Source: Olleya sp. YS
GTDB lineage: Bacteria; Bacteroidota; Bacteroidia; Flavobacteriales; Flavobacteriaceae
Reading direction: 5' to 3'
Assembly: GCF_029760915.1 (NCBI RefSeq)
Contig: NZ_CP121685.1
Span: 2,505,001 to 2,569,000, forward strand
DNA: 64,000 nucleotides
Shown here one piece after another: positions 18,344 to 26,799 of this stretch. The translations under genes were made by a program, and so were the position numbers. The notes beneath the pieces are model-generated. The model worked only from the letters and a program-made list of their open reading frames with translations, had not been told where the DNA came from and made no database searches. The stretch's first letter is position 1. Every line of letters starts with the position of its first letter.

Positions 18344-20764
18344 TTATCCTTCAAAATCATCGTCTCCACCATAATCACCACGTTGCGTACGTTTCTTTTT
18401 CTGATTAAATCGGTAAGTAAATGATAGGTTAAAACTTCGTTCTCTCCATTGAAACTCGCTATAAGCGTTAAAAGTTGGAGTAGTAGTAGTTTGTCTTCGT
18501 TTACGACTATTAAATAAGTCATTAACGTTAAATGCTAATGAAGCACGCTCGTTAAACAAATCTTTACTAAATGCCATAGATGTTGTAAAGATTCCCTCTC
18601 TGTCATTTTGAGCATCTTGACCTGGTCCTCTATAATTTAAATTTGTTTGCCAATCAATTTGTCCTGGTAATGTGTATTTATTATTGATACGTGCAAACCA
18701 ACTAGAATTGGTGTTGTCAAGAGCTAACCCGTTTGGAGTTGTCCCTTTTATTTCGTTTTGAAAAAAGTTGAAATTACCATTTACTCTCCATTTTCTAGAT
18801 GGGTTATAGGTTAATGTAAATTCAAATCCATAACGGTCTTCTGTTGCCAGGTTTATTGGAGTACGAATAATAACGGGAAGTTCTTCACCGTTAACATTTG
18901 CAGTCTCACCAGAATCAAAACTAATAAAGCTAAATCCATCTGTTGCGTGAGAGTAATATGCAGAACCGTTTAAAGTGAATTTATTAAATCGTTTTAAATA
19001 CCCTAAATCGAATTGTCCAGAATAACTTGGATTTAAGTTTGGATTACCTTGAAAAAAATTAGTAGCACTAGAGAAAGAACGAAACGGATTTAGAAAAAAG
19101 CCTCTTGGTCGTCTTAATCGCCTTGCATATCCTAAGGTAATGTTTTCATTATCGCTTATTTCATAGTTTAAATTAACTGTAGGAAATAGTCCTGTGAAGT
19201 TTTTTTTATTGATATCACCAGAAGTAGGCTGGTCTATGGTAATTTGAGTGTTTTCCATACGTAACCCTAATAAGTAAGAAAATTTACCAAATTTACTTCC
19301 AAATTGAGAATACACCGCATTTAGATATTGTCTAAAGTTTAAGGTATTAGTTAAACCTAAGTCAACTTCTAAAGTATTGGTGTTTTCATCTAAGCTTAAC
19401 ACATTTAAATCTGTTGATGTATTGTCAAAATTACCTCTATATCCAGCTTCAAATTGACTGTTTTCTCCAATAGGCAACACATAATCAGACTGTAATAGGA
19501 TTTGTGTTTGGTCTTCTAAGGTTGTAATGTCATTGGTTAATAGATTATCAACTTGTATCATAGAGTTTTCGTCTTCAGAGCTTTCTTCGTACTGAAAATC
19601 GAATGTAAATACATGACCACTATCATTAAAATTCTTCTGAAAATTTAAGGCATACTGTATGTTTTTGTCATCTTCAAGCTCTGGATCTAGACGTACAGTT
19701 GAGGATATTAGATTTCTGTTAGCATCAAATTGATTTAATAGGTTTACGGTGTTTCTTTCATTATCACTATCTCTGTATAAAAAAGATCCAGTTAGCGAAG
19801 CAGAATCGTTGATATACCACTCTACACCAAAATTTGAAGTCAATCCTTTTCTAACACGATTAAACTCATTGCTTTCATCTAAAAACTCACCCGAAGAATT
19901 AAATAATGTTGAAGAATTTGAGTTACCAGGTGACTCTCTGTAACTATATCCAGAGGTGTTAAAAATATTTATGTCACCAGTTCTATAGTTTATATTTCCG
20001 TTAATACCTGCAGATGGATTATAACCAACATTAGTCGTTATTGCACCATTTAAACCTTGTAATTTGCTTCGTTTTAATATAATGTTTAATATACCAGCGG
20101 TACCTTCCGACTCATATCTAGCTGATGGTGACGTGATAACTTCTACTTTTTCTATAGATTCTGCTGGTAGCTGACGTAATGCATCTGTCGAATTTAAACC
20201 AACTAAGCCGGATGGTTTACCATTAATTAAAATACGTACGTTGTCATTACCACGTAAAGCGACATTACCTTCTACATCTACAGATACCGATGGTACATTG
20301 TCTAAGACATCACTTACGGTTCCTCCACGAACTGTTAAATCTTTACCAACGTTATAGATTTTTTTATCTAAACGAATTTCGACAGTTGTTTTTTCTGCAA
20401 CTATTTCTACTTCGTCTAAAGCTTCAGCATCTATTGATAGATAAATAGTGTCAAAACTCTGGTCTTTTGTTATAGTTTTATTTGGAATAGTTTCAGTTTT
20501 AAAACCTATGTATTCAAAACTTACTACATAAGTCCCAGTTTTGACTTCTACAGAATAATTACCATTTGCATCTGTAATGCCTCCTGAAATTTCTGAAGGA
20601 TTATTTGCGTTTTTTAATACAATGGTAGCGTATTCTAATGGTGCATTAGTATCTTTCTCTAATACCTTACCAGTAATAGTTACTAAATTTTCGGTAGTAT
20701 TTTGAGAAAATGATACATTAAAAAATAACACTAAAAGGCAACAAGTGATAATATTCTTGGTCAT
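18344..20764 (-). CDS. TonB-dependent receptor-like outer membrane protein
   Basis: The 806-residue protein has a signal peptide ending near NVSFSQ (about residue 21). A carboxypeptidase-regulatory-like beta domain (VTGKVLEKDTNAPLEYATIVL, about 29-115) and a TonB plug with RGNDNVRILINGKPSG (about 165-190) follow, then a barrel of the outer-membrane beta-barrel family-3 type. The C-terminus ends in a strand (SFNLSFTYRF) followed by an unusual Lys/Arg then Asp/Gly tail. It probably imports or binds a substrate at the outer membrane with TonB energy; no SusD partner is present, so the substrate is unknown. A -7 element lies at 20791-20798. Confidence 0.9.
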   Translation of the reverse strand: MTKNIITCCLLVLFFNVSFSQNTTENLVTITGKVLEKDTNAPLEYATIVLKNANNPSEISGGITDANGNYSVEVKTGTYVVSFEYIGFKTETIPNKTITKDQSFDTIYLSIDAEALDEVEIVAEKTTVEIRLDKKIYNVGKDLTVRGGTVSDVLDNVPSVSVDVEGNVALRGNDNVRILINGKPSGLVGLNSTDALRQLPAESIEKVEVITSPSARYESEGTAGILNIILKRSKLQGLNGAITTNVGYNPSAGINGNINYRTGDINIFNTSGYSYRESPGNSNSSTLFNSSGEFLDESNEFNRVRKGLTSNFGVEWYINDSASLTGSFLYRDSDNERNTVNLLNQFDANRNLISSTVRLDPELEDDKNIQYALNFQKNFNDSGHVFTFDFQYEESSEDENSMIQVDNLLTNDITTLEDQTQILLQSDYVLPIGENSQFEAGYRGNFDNTSTDLNVLSLDENTNTLEVDLGLTNTLNFRQYLNAVYSQFGSKFGKFSYLLGLRMENTQITIDQPTSGDINKKNFTGLFPTVNLNYEISDNENITLGYARRLRRPRGFFLNPFRSFSSATNFFQGNPNLNPSYSGQFDLGYLKRFNKFTLNGSAYYSHATDGFSFISFDSGETANVNGEELPVIIRTPINLATEDRYGFEFTLTYNPSRKWRVNGNFNFFQNEIKGTTPNGLALDNTNSSWFARINNKYTLPGQIDWQTNLNYRGPGQDAQNDREGIFTTSMAFSKDLFNERASLAFNVNDLFNSRKRRQTTTTPTFNAYSEFQWRERSFNLSFTYRFNQKKKRTQRGDYGGDDDFEG

Positions 20765-20790
20765 AAGGTTTGGTTTTCCGTATATGACAG

Positions 20791-20798
20791 CAAAAATA
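20791..20798 (-). promoter_or_regulatory. -7 element for the receptor gene
   Basis: TATTTTTG on the minus strand is an exact TAnnTTTG match 27 bp upstream of the start. No clear -33 TTG is seen. Confidence 0.45.
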
Positions 20799-20851
20799 CC
20801 GATAGGTTTAAGCTTGTTTGGTTAAAGCTTTGTTAAATAAAATATAACTAA

Positions 20852-21217
20852 TTAGCGTTGTGGAATAATATCAAAAATACGCTTGGCAGGTTTACCTATG
20901 ACTGCTTTCTCACCATTTATTACTATTGGACGTTCAATAAGATCTTGATATTCAATCATGATATCTATTAAACTATCATCGTTAAATATGTGTCCATCAT
21001 CTTCTAGATGTTTAAAATGTTCTATCCAAATTTTACTTTCTTTTCTAATTAAAGTTTTTGGCTTAACATTTAATACTTTAATTATTTTTATTAGTTTTTC
21101 TTTATCTAGTGGCTTTTCTTGGTATTTAATAACCTCATGGTCGTGTTTATGGGTTTCTAATATTTCTAGGCATGTGTTTGAGTCAGAAGACTCTGGATTG
21201 TGATAAATTACTATCAT
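20852..21217 (-). CDS. ArsC/Spx-family thioredoxin-fold protein lacking the catalytic Cys
   Basis: The 121-residue protein has the ArsC/YffB fold: IVIYHNP at the start, and IERPIVINGEKAVIGKP near the end with the conserved Arg-Pro. The canonical catalytic site Asn-Pro-x-Cys is here Asn-Pro-Glu-Ser (residues 7-10), so the arsenate-reductase Cys is replaced by Ser; a Cys occurs six residues later (Cys16). The neighbour at 21261 keeps the Cys. The two are probably a tandem duplication (43 bp apart) downstream of prfB. Arsenate reduction by this copy is unlikely; a binding or regulatory role is inference. Confidence 0.8.
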   Translation of the reverse strand: MIVIYHNPESSDSNTCLEILETHKHDHEVIKYQEKPLDKEKLIKIIKVLNVKPKTLIRKESKIWIEHFKHLEDDGHIFNDDSLIDIMIEYQDLIERPIVINGEKAVIGKPAKRIFDIIPQR

Positions 21218-21260
21218 TTAGTTTAAGGGAAAATTAAGTGTTGCTATTAATTTGTTTGTT

Positions 21261-21602
21261 TTATAAAATAGTTTTAATTAATTCTGGAGGTCTACCAATA
21301 ACTGCTTTATTGTTGTTAACTACAATAGGTCGTTCAATTAGCTTTGGATGGGTAGCTAAAGCTTCAATAATTTGTTTGTCTGTTAGTACTTTGTTTTTAT
21401 AATTATCTTTCCAAATAGTTTCGTTTTTTCTTACTAAATCTATTGGTTTAATGTTTAAAAGTGAAATTATCTTTTCTAGTTCTTTTACAGTTAGGAGGTC
21501 TTCTAGATATTTAATTAGTTCAAATTCTTGATTAGCTTGTTCTAATATTTGTAAGCCTTCTCTAGATTTTCTACATCTTGGATTGTGATATATTGTAATC
21601 AT
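21261..21602 (-). CDS. ArsC-like reductase (glutaredoxin-dependent arsenate reductase family)
   Basis: In this 113-residue protein the motif HNPRCRKSREGL (residues 6-17) has the catalytic Cys10, and IERPIVVNNNKAVIGRPPE near the C-terminus has the family Arg-Pro. The length is typical. It starts 3 bp after the prfB stop, so it is cotranscribed with prfB and followed by its Cys-less paralogue. Members annotated arsC in Bacteroidota often have no shown arsenate activity and may act on other thiol substrates. There is no arsenic operon here (no arsR, acr3 or arsB). Confidence 0.82.
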   Translation of the reverse strand: MITIYHNPRCRKSREGLQILEQANQEFELIKYLEDLLTVKELEKIISLLNIKPIDLVRKNETIWKDNYKNKVLTDKQIIEALATHPKLIERPIVVNNNKAVIGRPPELIKTIL

Positions 21603-21605
21603 GGA

Positions 21606-22719
21606 TTATAAATTTTGTTCATCTTCAATATTTTGTTGCCCCATCATCATTAAATATGCTTTTAAAAAAGGTTCAATATGTCCATCTAATACTGCATCTA
21701 CATTTCCGGTTTCATGACCACTTCTAACATCTTTAATTAATTTGTATGGATGCAATACATAGTTACGGATTTGACTTCCCCATTCTATTTTCATTTTGCT
21801 AGCTTCAATATCTTCACGCTGTGCTAATTGTTTTTGTAGCTCTATTTCATATAGCTGTGACTTTAGCATTTGTAAGGCTCTAGATCTATTATCGTGTTGT
21901 GATCGTGTTTCTGAGCATGATATTTGTATTCCGGTTGGTTTGTGTGTTAATTGGACTTTAGTTTCTACTTTATTAACATTTTGTCCTCCAGCACCACTAG
22001 AACGTGCAGTAGTTATTTCGATATCTGCAGGATTTATCTCTATTTCAATAGTATCATCCACTAAGGGATAAACATAAACAGATGCAAAGCTAGTATGACG
22101 TTTGGCATTACTGTCAAAAGGAGAGATGCGTACTAATCTATGTACACCATTTTCACCTTTAAGCCAACCAAACGCATAATCACCTTCTATCTCTAAAGTT
22201 ACAGTTTTTATACCAGCAACATCTCCTTCTTGAAAATTAAGCTCTTTGACTTTAAAGTTGTTTTTTTCGGCATACATCAAATACATTCTCATAAGCATAT
22301 TTGCCCAATCACAACTTTCTGTTCCACCTGCACCAGCAGTAATTTGGAGTACTGCACTAAGACTATCGCCTTCTTCAGACAACATATTTCTAAACTCTAG
22401 GTCTTCAATTTGAGACAGCGCTTTTTCATATCTAGTTTCAACATCAGATAGATTGGCTTCGTCTTCTTTATAAAATTCATAAATAACCTCTAAATCCTCA
22501 ATAAGGGTTTTAGAAGTTTCATAGTCTGTAATCCATTTTTTCTTTTCTCGAATGGATTTCATGACTATCTCAGCTTGTTGAGAATCGTTCCAAAAGTTGG
22601 GATCAAAGGTTTGCTCTTCTTCATTTTGAAGCGCAATTAATTTGGCATCAATGTCAAAGATATTGCCTTAATTTATTAAGGCGTGTATTAAGGTTTTTTA
22701 TATTATCTGATGTAATCAT
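21606..22719 (-). CDS. prfB: Peptide chain release factor 2, programmed +1 frameshift
   Basis: Release of peptides at UGA/UAA codons. Translation starts at ATG 22719 and reads 21 codons to an in-frame TGA (22656-22654). The main frame continues only if the ribosome shifts +1 at CTT-TGA-C, so the CDS is a join of 22719-22657 and 22655-21606, giving 370 residues, close to the usual RF2 length. The SPF codon-recognition tripeptide ([11 protein letters not shown]) and the GGQ motif ([12 protein letters not shown]) are present. Without the shift an ATG at 22562 would start a truncated protein. The arsC-like gene follows at 3 bp. Confidence 0.96.
22653..22668 (-). promoter_or_regulatory. prfB +1 recoding site
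   Basis: On the minus strand the order is AGG CAA TAT CTT TGA C. This matches the classical RF2 autoregulatory site (slippery CTT, stop TGA followed by C, and an upstream AGG that can pair with the 16S anti-SD). Low RF2 lets the ribosome shift and make more RF2. Confidence 0.93.
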
Positions 22720-22817
22720 TATTTACTTTGGGTTTGAAACAAAAATAGAATTATTACTAAGATTTAAAAACTTTTACCAAGTATTTTTAATAGTTTTATA
22801 TTGAAAAAAAATTAAAG

Positions 22818-23837
22818 ATGATTATAGATTTAAGAAGTGACACTGTTACTCAGCCAACTACAGAAATGATGGAAGCAATTATGCAAGCAAAAGTTGGTGA
22901 TGATGTGTACAAAGAAGACGAAACTATTAATGTATTAGAAGAAAAAATAGCTAAACAATTTGGAAAATCTCATGCGTTATTTTTTCCTAGCGGAACTATG
23001 GCTAATCAAACAGCAATTAAGTTGCATACAAATCCAGGTGATCAGGTAATTTGTGATAAATATGCACATATATATAATTATGAAGGTGGAGGTGCATCAT
23101 TTAATAGTGGTGTCTCTTGTAAATTAATTGATGGTCACAGAGGGATGTTTACAGCACAACAAGTTATTGAAGCTATCAATCCACCAGATTTTTATCATAG
23201 TCCATTAACAAAATTAGTAGAAATTGAAAACACAACCAATAAAGGAGGAGGTGCCTGTTGGGATTTTGATGAAATACTAAAAATTAAACAAGTTTGTAAA
23301 GAAAATAATTTAGGTTTTCATTTAGATGGTGCAAGACTATGGAACGCTTTAGTTGCTAAAAACGAAACCACAATGCAATATGGAGAAGTATTTGATACTA
23401 TTTCTGTATGTTTAAGTAAAGGTTTAGGTTGCCCAGTTGGGTCTGTTTTGGTTGGTGATGAAGCCATAATGCAACATGCCACAAGAATTAGAAAAATATT
23501 AGGAGGAGGTATGCGACAAGCAGGTTTTTTAGCAGCTGCAGGATTATATGCTTTAGAACATAATATTGACAGGTTAAAAGACGATCATAAAAAAGCTAAA
23601 GAATTAGGTGACACATTAGCAAAAGCTAGTTTTATTGAAAAGGTAGAACCTATTGAAACTAATATTGTCATTTTTGAGCTTAATAAAAAATATTCAGAAA
23701 ATACTTTCTTAAAGTTACTTTCTGATAAAAATGTTAAGATTATTGGTATGGGAAGTAATAAATTACGACTTGTTACTCATATGGATTACGATGATAATCA
23801 ACATAATAGAGTGTTGGATATTATTCAAGCATTATAA
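22818..23837 (+). CDS. ltaE: Low-specificity L-threonine aldolase (PLP)
   Basis: The 339-residue PLP enzyme of the beta-eliminating lyase/threonine aldolase group opens with the family hallmark DLRSDTVTQPT (4-14). GDDVYKEDETINVLE (32-46), FFPSGTMAN (about 56) and HLDGARLWNA (about 168-177) follow. The PLP lysine lies in CLSKGLGCPVGS (about 197). It splits threonine/allo-threonine to glycine and acetaldehyde. It is a single gene, divergent from prfB, with no terminator visible before the next promoter. The window also encodes threonine synthesis (54806-59822). Confidence 0.9.
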   Translation: MIIDLRSDTVTQPTTEMMEAIMQAKVGDDVYKEDETINVLEEKIAKQFGKSHALFFPSGTMANQTAIKLHTNPGDQVICDKYAHIYNYEGGGASFNSGVSCKLIDGHRGMFTAQQVIEAINPPDFYHSPLTKLVEIENTTNKGGGACWDFDEILKIKQVCKENNLGFHLDGARLWNALVAKNETTMQYGEVFDTISVCLSKGLGCPVGSVLVGDEAIMQHATRIRKILGGGMRQAGFLAAAGLYALEHNIDRLKDDHKKAKELGDTLAKASFIEKVEPIETNIVIFELNKKYSENTFLKLLSDKNVKIIGMGSNKLRLVTHMDYDDNQHNRVLDIIQAL

Positions 23838-23980
23838 AATTAATATAAAGTGTTTTTAGTTGATAGTTGAGAATAATTAAAAGCAAAAGTAATTAATCCG
23901 AATTTTACTACACTTCATCGAATTGTTAACTCAAATTTAAGAATAAATAGGGTGAATTGTTTGATATGTATTTTTTTTGC

Positions 23981-24010
23981 TTGAAATTAGTAAACAGTCG
24001 TTTATTTTCG
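23981..24010 (+). promoter_or_regulatory. Promoter of the OmpA-repeat gene
   Basis: TTG (23981-23983), 19 bases, then TATTTTCG (24003-24010) is one mismatch from the Bacteroidota consensus, 40 bp upstream of the start. The rest of the 212-bp gap shows nothing else. Confidence 0.55.
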
Positions 24011-24049
24011 GCTTAATATTTAATCAAATAACCATTTAATTCAACAAAA

Positions 24050-26281
24050 ATGAAAAAAGTATTACTAACAATCTTATCTTTTGTAGTCTGTTCTGCAGTA
24101 TTTGCACAAGATTTACCGACAAATCCTGAACCTGGGAAATGTTACGTACGTTGTGTGACACCTGACGTTTGGGTAAACCAAGACATTACAGTACAAGTAG
24201 CACCAGCTTACAAAAAACTAAAAGTTGTTCCTGCACAGTACAGAACAGAAAATGAAGAAGTTGTTATCCAATCTGGAGGACAAGAGTTATCAGTTGTTCC
24301 TGCACAGTACGAAAATCAAACTTTTGAGGTTGTAACACAAGAAGCTTCACAACGTTTAGAAAAAGTAGCTGGATCTACAGATACAACTACTGAAGAAATC
24401 GTAACACAACCAGCTTACCAAGAGTTATCTGTTGTACCAGCAAAATATGCAACTGAAAATTTTGATGTTGTAACTGCTGAAGCTGGACAGACATTATCTG
24501 TTGTTCCTGCTAAATTAGGAACAGAAAGCTTTGAAGTTGTAGTACAAGAAGCAAGTCAACGTTTAGAAGTTGTACCTGCTCAATACGAAAACAGAACAGA
24601 AACTGTAGTAGTACAAGCTGCTTACACTAAATTACAAACTGTCCCTGCACAATATGAAACAAGAACTGAGACTGTAGTAGTACAATCTGCTGGTCAACGT
24701 TTAGAAGTTGTTCCTGCAAAATGGGCTACAGAAAGTGTACAGGTTGTTACTCAACCAGCTTCTTCAAGAGTAGAAATAGTTCCTGCTCAATACGAAACTC
24801 AAACTGTTGAAGTCGTTGTTCAAGAAGCTTCTCAACGTTTAGAAGTTATCCCAGCAAAATGGGGAACAGAGACAATGTCTTATAAAAAGCAAGAATATGG
24901 TTCTACATTAACTGTAGTACCAGCTAAGTTTACTTCTGGTTACCAAACTATCGAAGTTAAGCCAGCAACAGCTAAATGGGGAATGAGTGATACACCTGCT
25001 GCAGACTGCCAGTCAAGTGATCCTAATGACTGTAGATACTGGTGTTACAAAAATGTGCCAGCGCAGAATATTACAATAAACACTACTGAATTAGCATCTG
25101 ATGCACAAGTAATTACTAAGCCAGGATGTGATCAAGGTGGAAACAATTCTGCAGATTGTGGTATGGGAACATATACAAGACGTGTTGTTCAAACTCCAGC
25201 AACAACTAGAGTAATTGATATTCCTGCTGTAACTAAAACAGTTAAGAAAACAGTAATGGTAACACCTCCTACAACTAGAGTAGTAGAAATTCCTGCTGTA
25301 ACTAAAACTATTAAGAAAACAGTATTAGTTTCTCCTGCAACAACAAGAGTAGTAGATATTCCTGCAGTGACTAAAGAAGTTACTAGAAAAGTAATGGTAA
25401 CACCTCCTACAACAAGAGTAGTAGATGTACCTGCTGTAACTAAAGAAGTAACAAGAACTGTAATGGTAACGCCTCCTACAACAAGAGTTATCGAAATTCC
25501 TGCTGTAACTAAAACTATGAAGCGCACTGTAGTACTAGAGCCAGCTACAACAAGAGTTTCTGAAATTCCTGCTGTAACTAAAACTATGAAGCGTACAGTA
25601 ATGGCTACACCTCCTACGACAAGAGCTATAGACATTCCTGCTAAAACAACTACAGTTAGAAAAACTATTATTTCTCCAGAAACAACAAGAGTTGTAGAAA
25701 TACCTGCTGTAACAACAACTATGAAGCGTACAGTAATGACTGCACCTCCAACAACAAGAGTTATTGATGTACCTCAAAAAACAACTACTTTAAAGCGTAC
25801 AGTTTTGGCTAGTGATGCTAGAGTAGAAGAAGTAACTGTTCCTGCTGTTAACAAAACAGTAACTAAGGAAGTATTACAGAAAAAAGGTGGATTAACAACT
25901 TGGAAAGAAGTAGATTGTAAAATCGTTGAGTATAACGATCTTAACATAAACTGGAACTTAGGTTCTGCAACATTAACAAATGCTGCTAAAGCTGAAATTG
26001 ATGCTAAATTATTACCAGTATTAGCTGATGGTGTATCTGTAGAGATTGCTTCTCATACTGATTCTAGAGGTTCTAAAGAATCTAACAGAGCATTATCTGA
26101 AAGAAGAGCTCAAGCTGTAACTAACTACCTAATTTCTAAAGGAATCAATTCTTCAAGAATTGTATCTAATGGATATGGTGAGTCAAGATTAACTAACAGA
26201 TGTTCTGATGGTGTATCTTGTACAGAAAGAGAGCACTTAGCAAACAGACGTACTCAATTTAGAGTAATCAACGCTAACTAA
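24050..26281 (+). CDS. OmpA-family outer membrane protein with two 23-residue repeat arrays
   Basis: The 743-residue protein has a signal peptide ending near AVFAQ (residue 20). Eleven repeats of 23 residues with a Val-Pro-Ala core lie at about 57-305. A linker has Cys at 320, 328, 332, 360 and 370. Ten repeats of 22-23 residues with an Ile-Pro-Ala core and Thr-Thr-Arg lie at about 380-604. The OmpA C-terminal peptidoglycan-binding domain is at about 625-743 (HTDSRGSKESN, LSERRAQAV). It probably spans or lines the periplasm or surface and grips peptidoglycan; the arrays may form an extended beta stalk. The gene has its own promoter and terminator. Closest relatives are expected only in Flavobacteriia. 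The function is unknown beyond envelope anchoring. Confidence 0.88.
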   Translation: MKKVLLTILSFVVCSAVFAQDLPTNPEPGKCYVRCVTPDVWVNQDITVQVAPAYKKLKVVPAQYRTENEEVVIQSGGQELSVVPAQYENQTFEVVTQEASQRLEKVAGSTDTTTEEIVTQPAYQELSVVPAKYATENFDVVTAEAGQTLSVVPAKLGTESFEVVVQEASQRLEVVPAQYENRTETVVVQAAYTKLQTVPAQYETRTETVVVQSAGQRLEVVPAKWATESVQVVTQPASSRVEIVPAQYETQTVEVVVQEASQRLEVIPAKWGTETMSYKKQEYGSTLTVVPAKFTSGYQTIEVKPATAKWGMSDTPAADCQSSDPNDCRYWCYKNVPAQNITINTTELASDAQVITKPGCDQGGNNSADCGMGTYTRRVVQTPATTRVIDIPAVTKTVKKTVMVTPPTTRVVEIPAVTKTIKKTVLVSPATTRVVDIPAVTKEVTRKVMVTPPTTRVVDVPAVTKEVTRTVMVTPPTTRVIEIPAVTKTMKRTVVLEPATTRVSEIPAVTKTMKRTVMATPPTTRAIDIPAKTTTVRKTIISPETTRVVEIPAVTTTMKRTVMTAPPTTRVIDVPQKTTTLKRTVLASDARVEEVTVPAVNKTVTKEVLQKKGGLTTWKEVDCKIVEYNDLNINWNLGSATLTNAAKAEIDAKLLPVLADGVSVEIASHTDSRGSKESNRALSERRAQAVTNYLISKGINSSRIVSNGYGESRLTNRCSDGVSCTEREHLANRRTQFRVINAN
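24218..24964 (+). repeat. Coding tandem repeat, 69-base unit, array 1
   Basis: Eleven units encode the pattern L-x-V-V-P-A-x-x-x-x-T-x-x-x-V-V. The Val-Pro prolines fall at residues 61, 84, 130, 153, 176, 199, 222, 245, 268 and 291, always 23 or a multiple apart; unit three is degenerate (VAG). Confidence 0.9.
25187..25861 (+). repeat. Coding tandem repeat, 69-base unit, array 2
   Basis: Ten units carry T-T-R-V-x-x-I-P-A-V-T-K-T. The prolines at residues 392, 415, 438, 461, 484, 507, 530, 552, 575 and 598 are 23 apart except one spacing of 22. Units are more alike at the DNA level than in array 1. Confidence 0.9.
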
Positions 26282-26303
26282 ACTTAGTAAATACTTTTCA
26301 TAT

Positions 26304-26337
26304 AAAAAAAGGAAGCCAATTTTGGCTTCCTTTTTTG
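26304..26337. terminator. Bidirectional intrinsic terminator
   Basis: GGAAGCCAA and TTGGCTTCC form the stem, flanked by seven As and six Ts, between the OmpA gene and convergent ybaB. Confidence 0.85.
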
Positions 26338-26354
26338 TTTTAAATCAACTAATA

Positions 26355-26678
26355 TTATTTAAATAAATCCAAACCAGGAATATTAGGTATTCCATCTTTT
26401 GCAACAGCAGCTACTTCTGTTTCATGAATGTTAGTAGCTTTTTCAATAGCTTTATTAAGTGTTAGGATTAAATAATCTTCTAATTGTTCTTTATCTTCTA
26501 ATAAAGCGTCATTGATAGTTATTGATTTGATTGTTCTATTAGCCGTTAAAGTTACACTTAACAAACCGTCATTACTTTTTTCATCAACTAAAACAGTGTC
26601 TAATCGTTTTTTAGTCTCTTCTACTTTTTGTTGGGTTTCTTTAAGTTTACCCATCATTCCCATTAAGTCTCCAAACAT
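26355..26678 (-). CDS. ybaB: YbaB/EbfC family nucleoid-associated protein
   Basis: The 107-residue protein has the usual size. The N-terminal Met/Gly-rich start ([21 protein letters not shown]) is characteristic. A helical segment and the central beta sheet with [15 protein letters not shown] follow, then a C-terminal helix ([14 protein letters not shown]). Family members form dimers that bind DNA with little sequence preference. Unlike the common arrangement it is not beside dnaX or recR. Confidence 0.92.
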   Translation of the reverse strand: MFGDLMGMMGKLKETQQKVEETKKRLDTVLVDEKSNDGLLSVTLTANRTIKSITINDALLEDKEQLEDYLILTLNKAIEKATNIHETEVAAVAKDGIPNIPGLDLFK

Positions 26679-26765
26679 TTTAATTTATTTTAAAGTTATA
26701 TCTGCAAATTTATTAAATTCATTAATTAATATATAAAAACTAATAGTGCTAATACTATTAAATTT

Positions 26766-26773
26766 TACCTTTG
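26766..26773 (+). promoter_or_regulatory. -7 element for the oligopeptidase gene
   Basis: TACCTTTG, an exact TAnnTTTG match, is 26 bp upstream of the start codon; no clear -33 TTG. Confidence 0.5.
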
Positions 26774-26799
26774 CTGTGTCTTGAAAAACACAAAATAGT

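Noticed and set aside
20852-21602. Calling this an arsenic resistance locus
   Set aside because: No arsR, arsB/acr3 or arsM is near, and the genes trail prfB; only family membership is claimed.
25189-25777. Minus-strand open frames inside the OmpA repeat array
   Set aside because: They mirror the 69-base coding repeat, giving low-complexity proteins; the plus-strand reading has signal peptide and OmpA domain.
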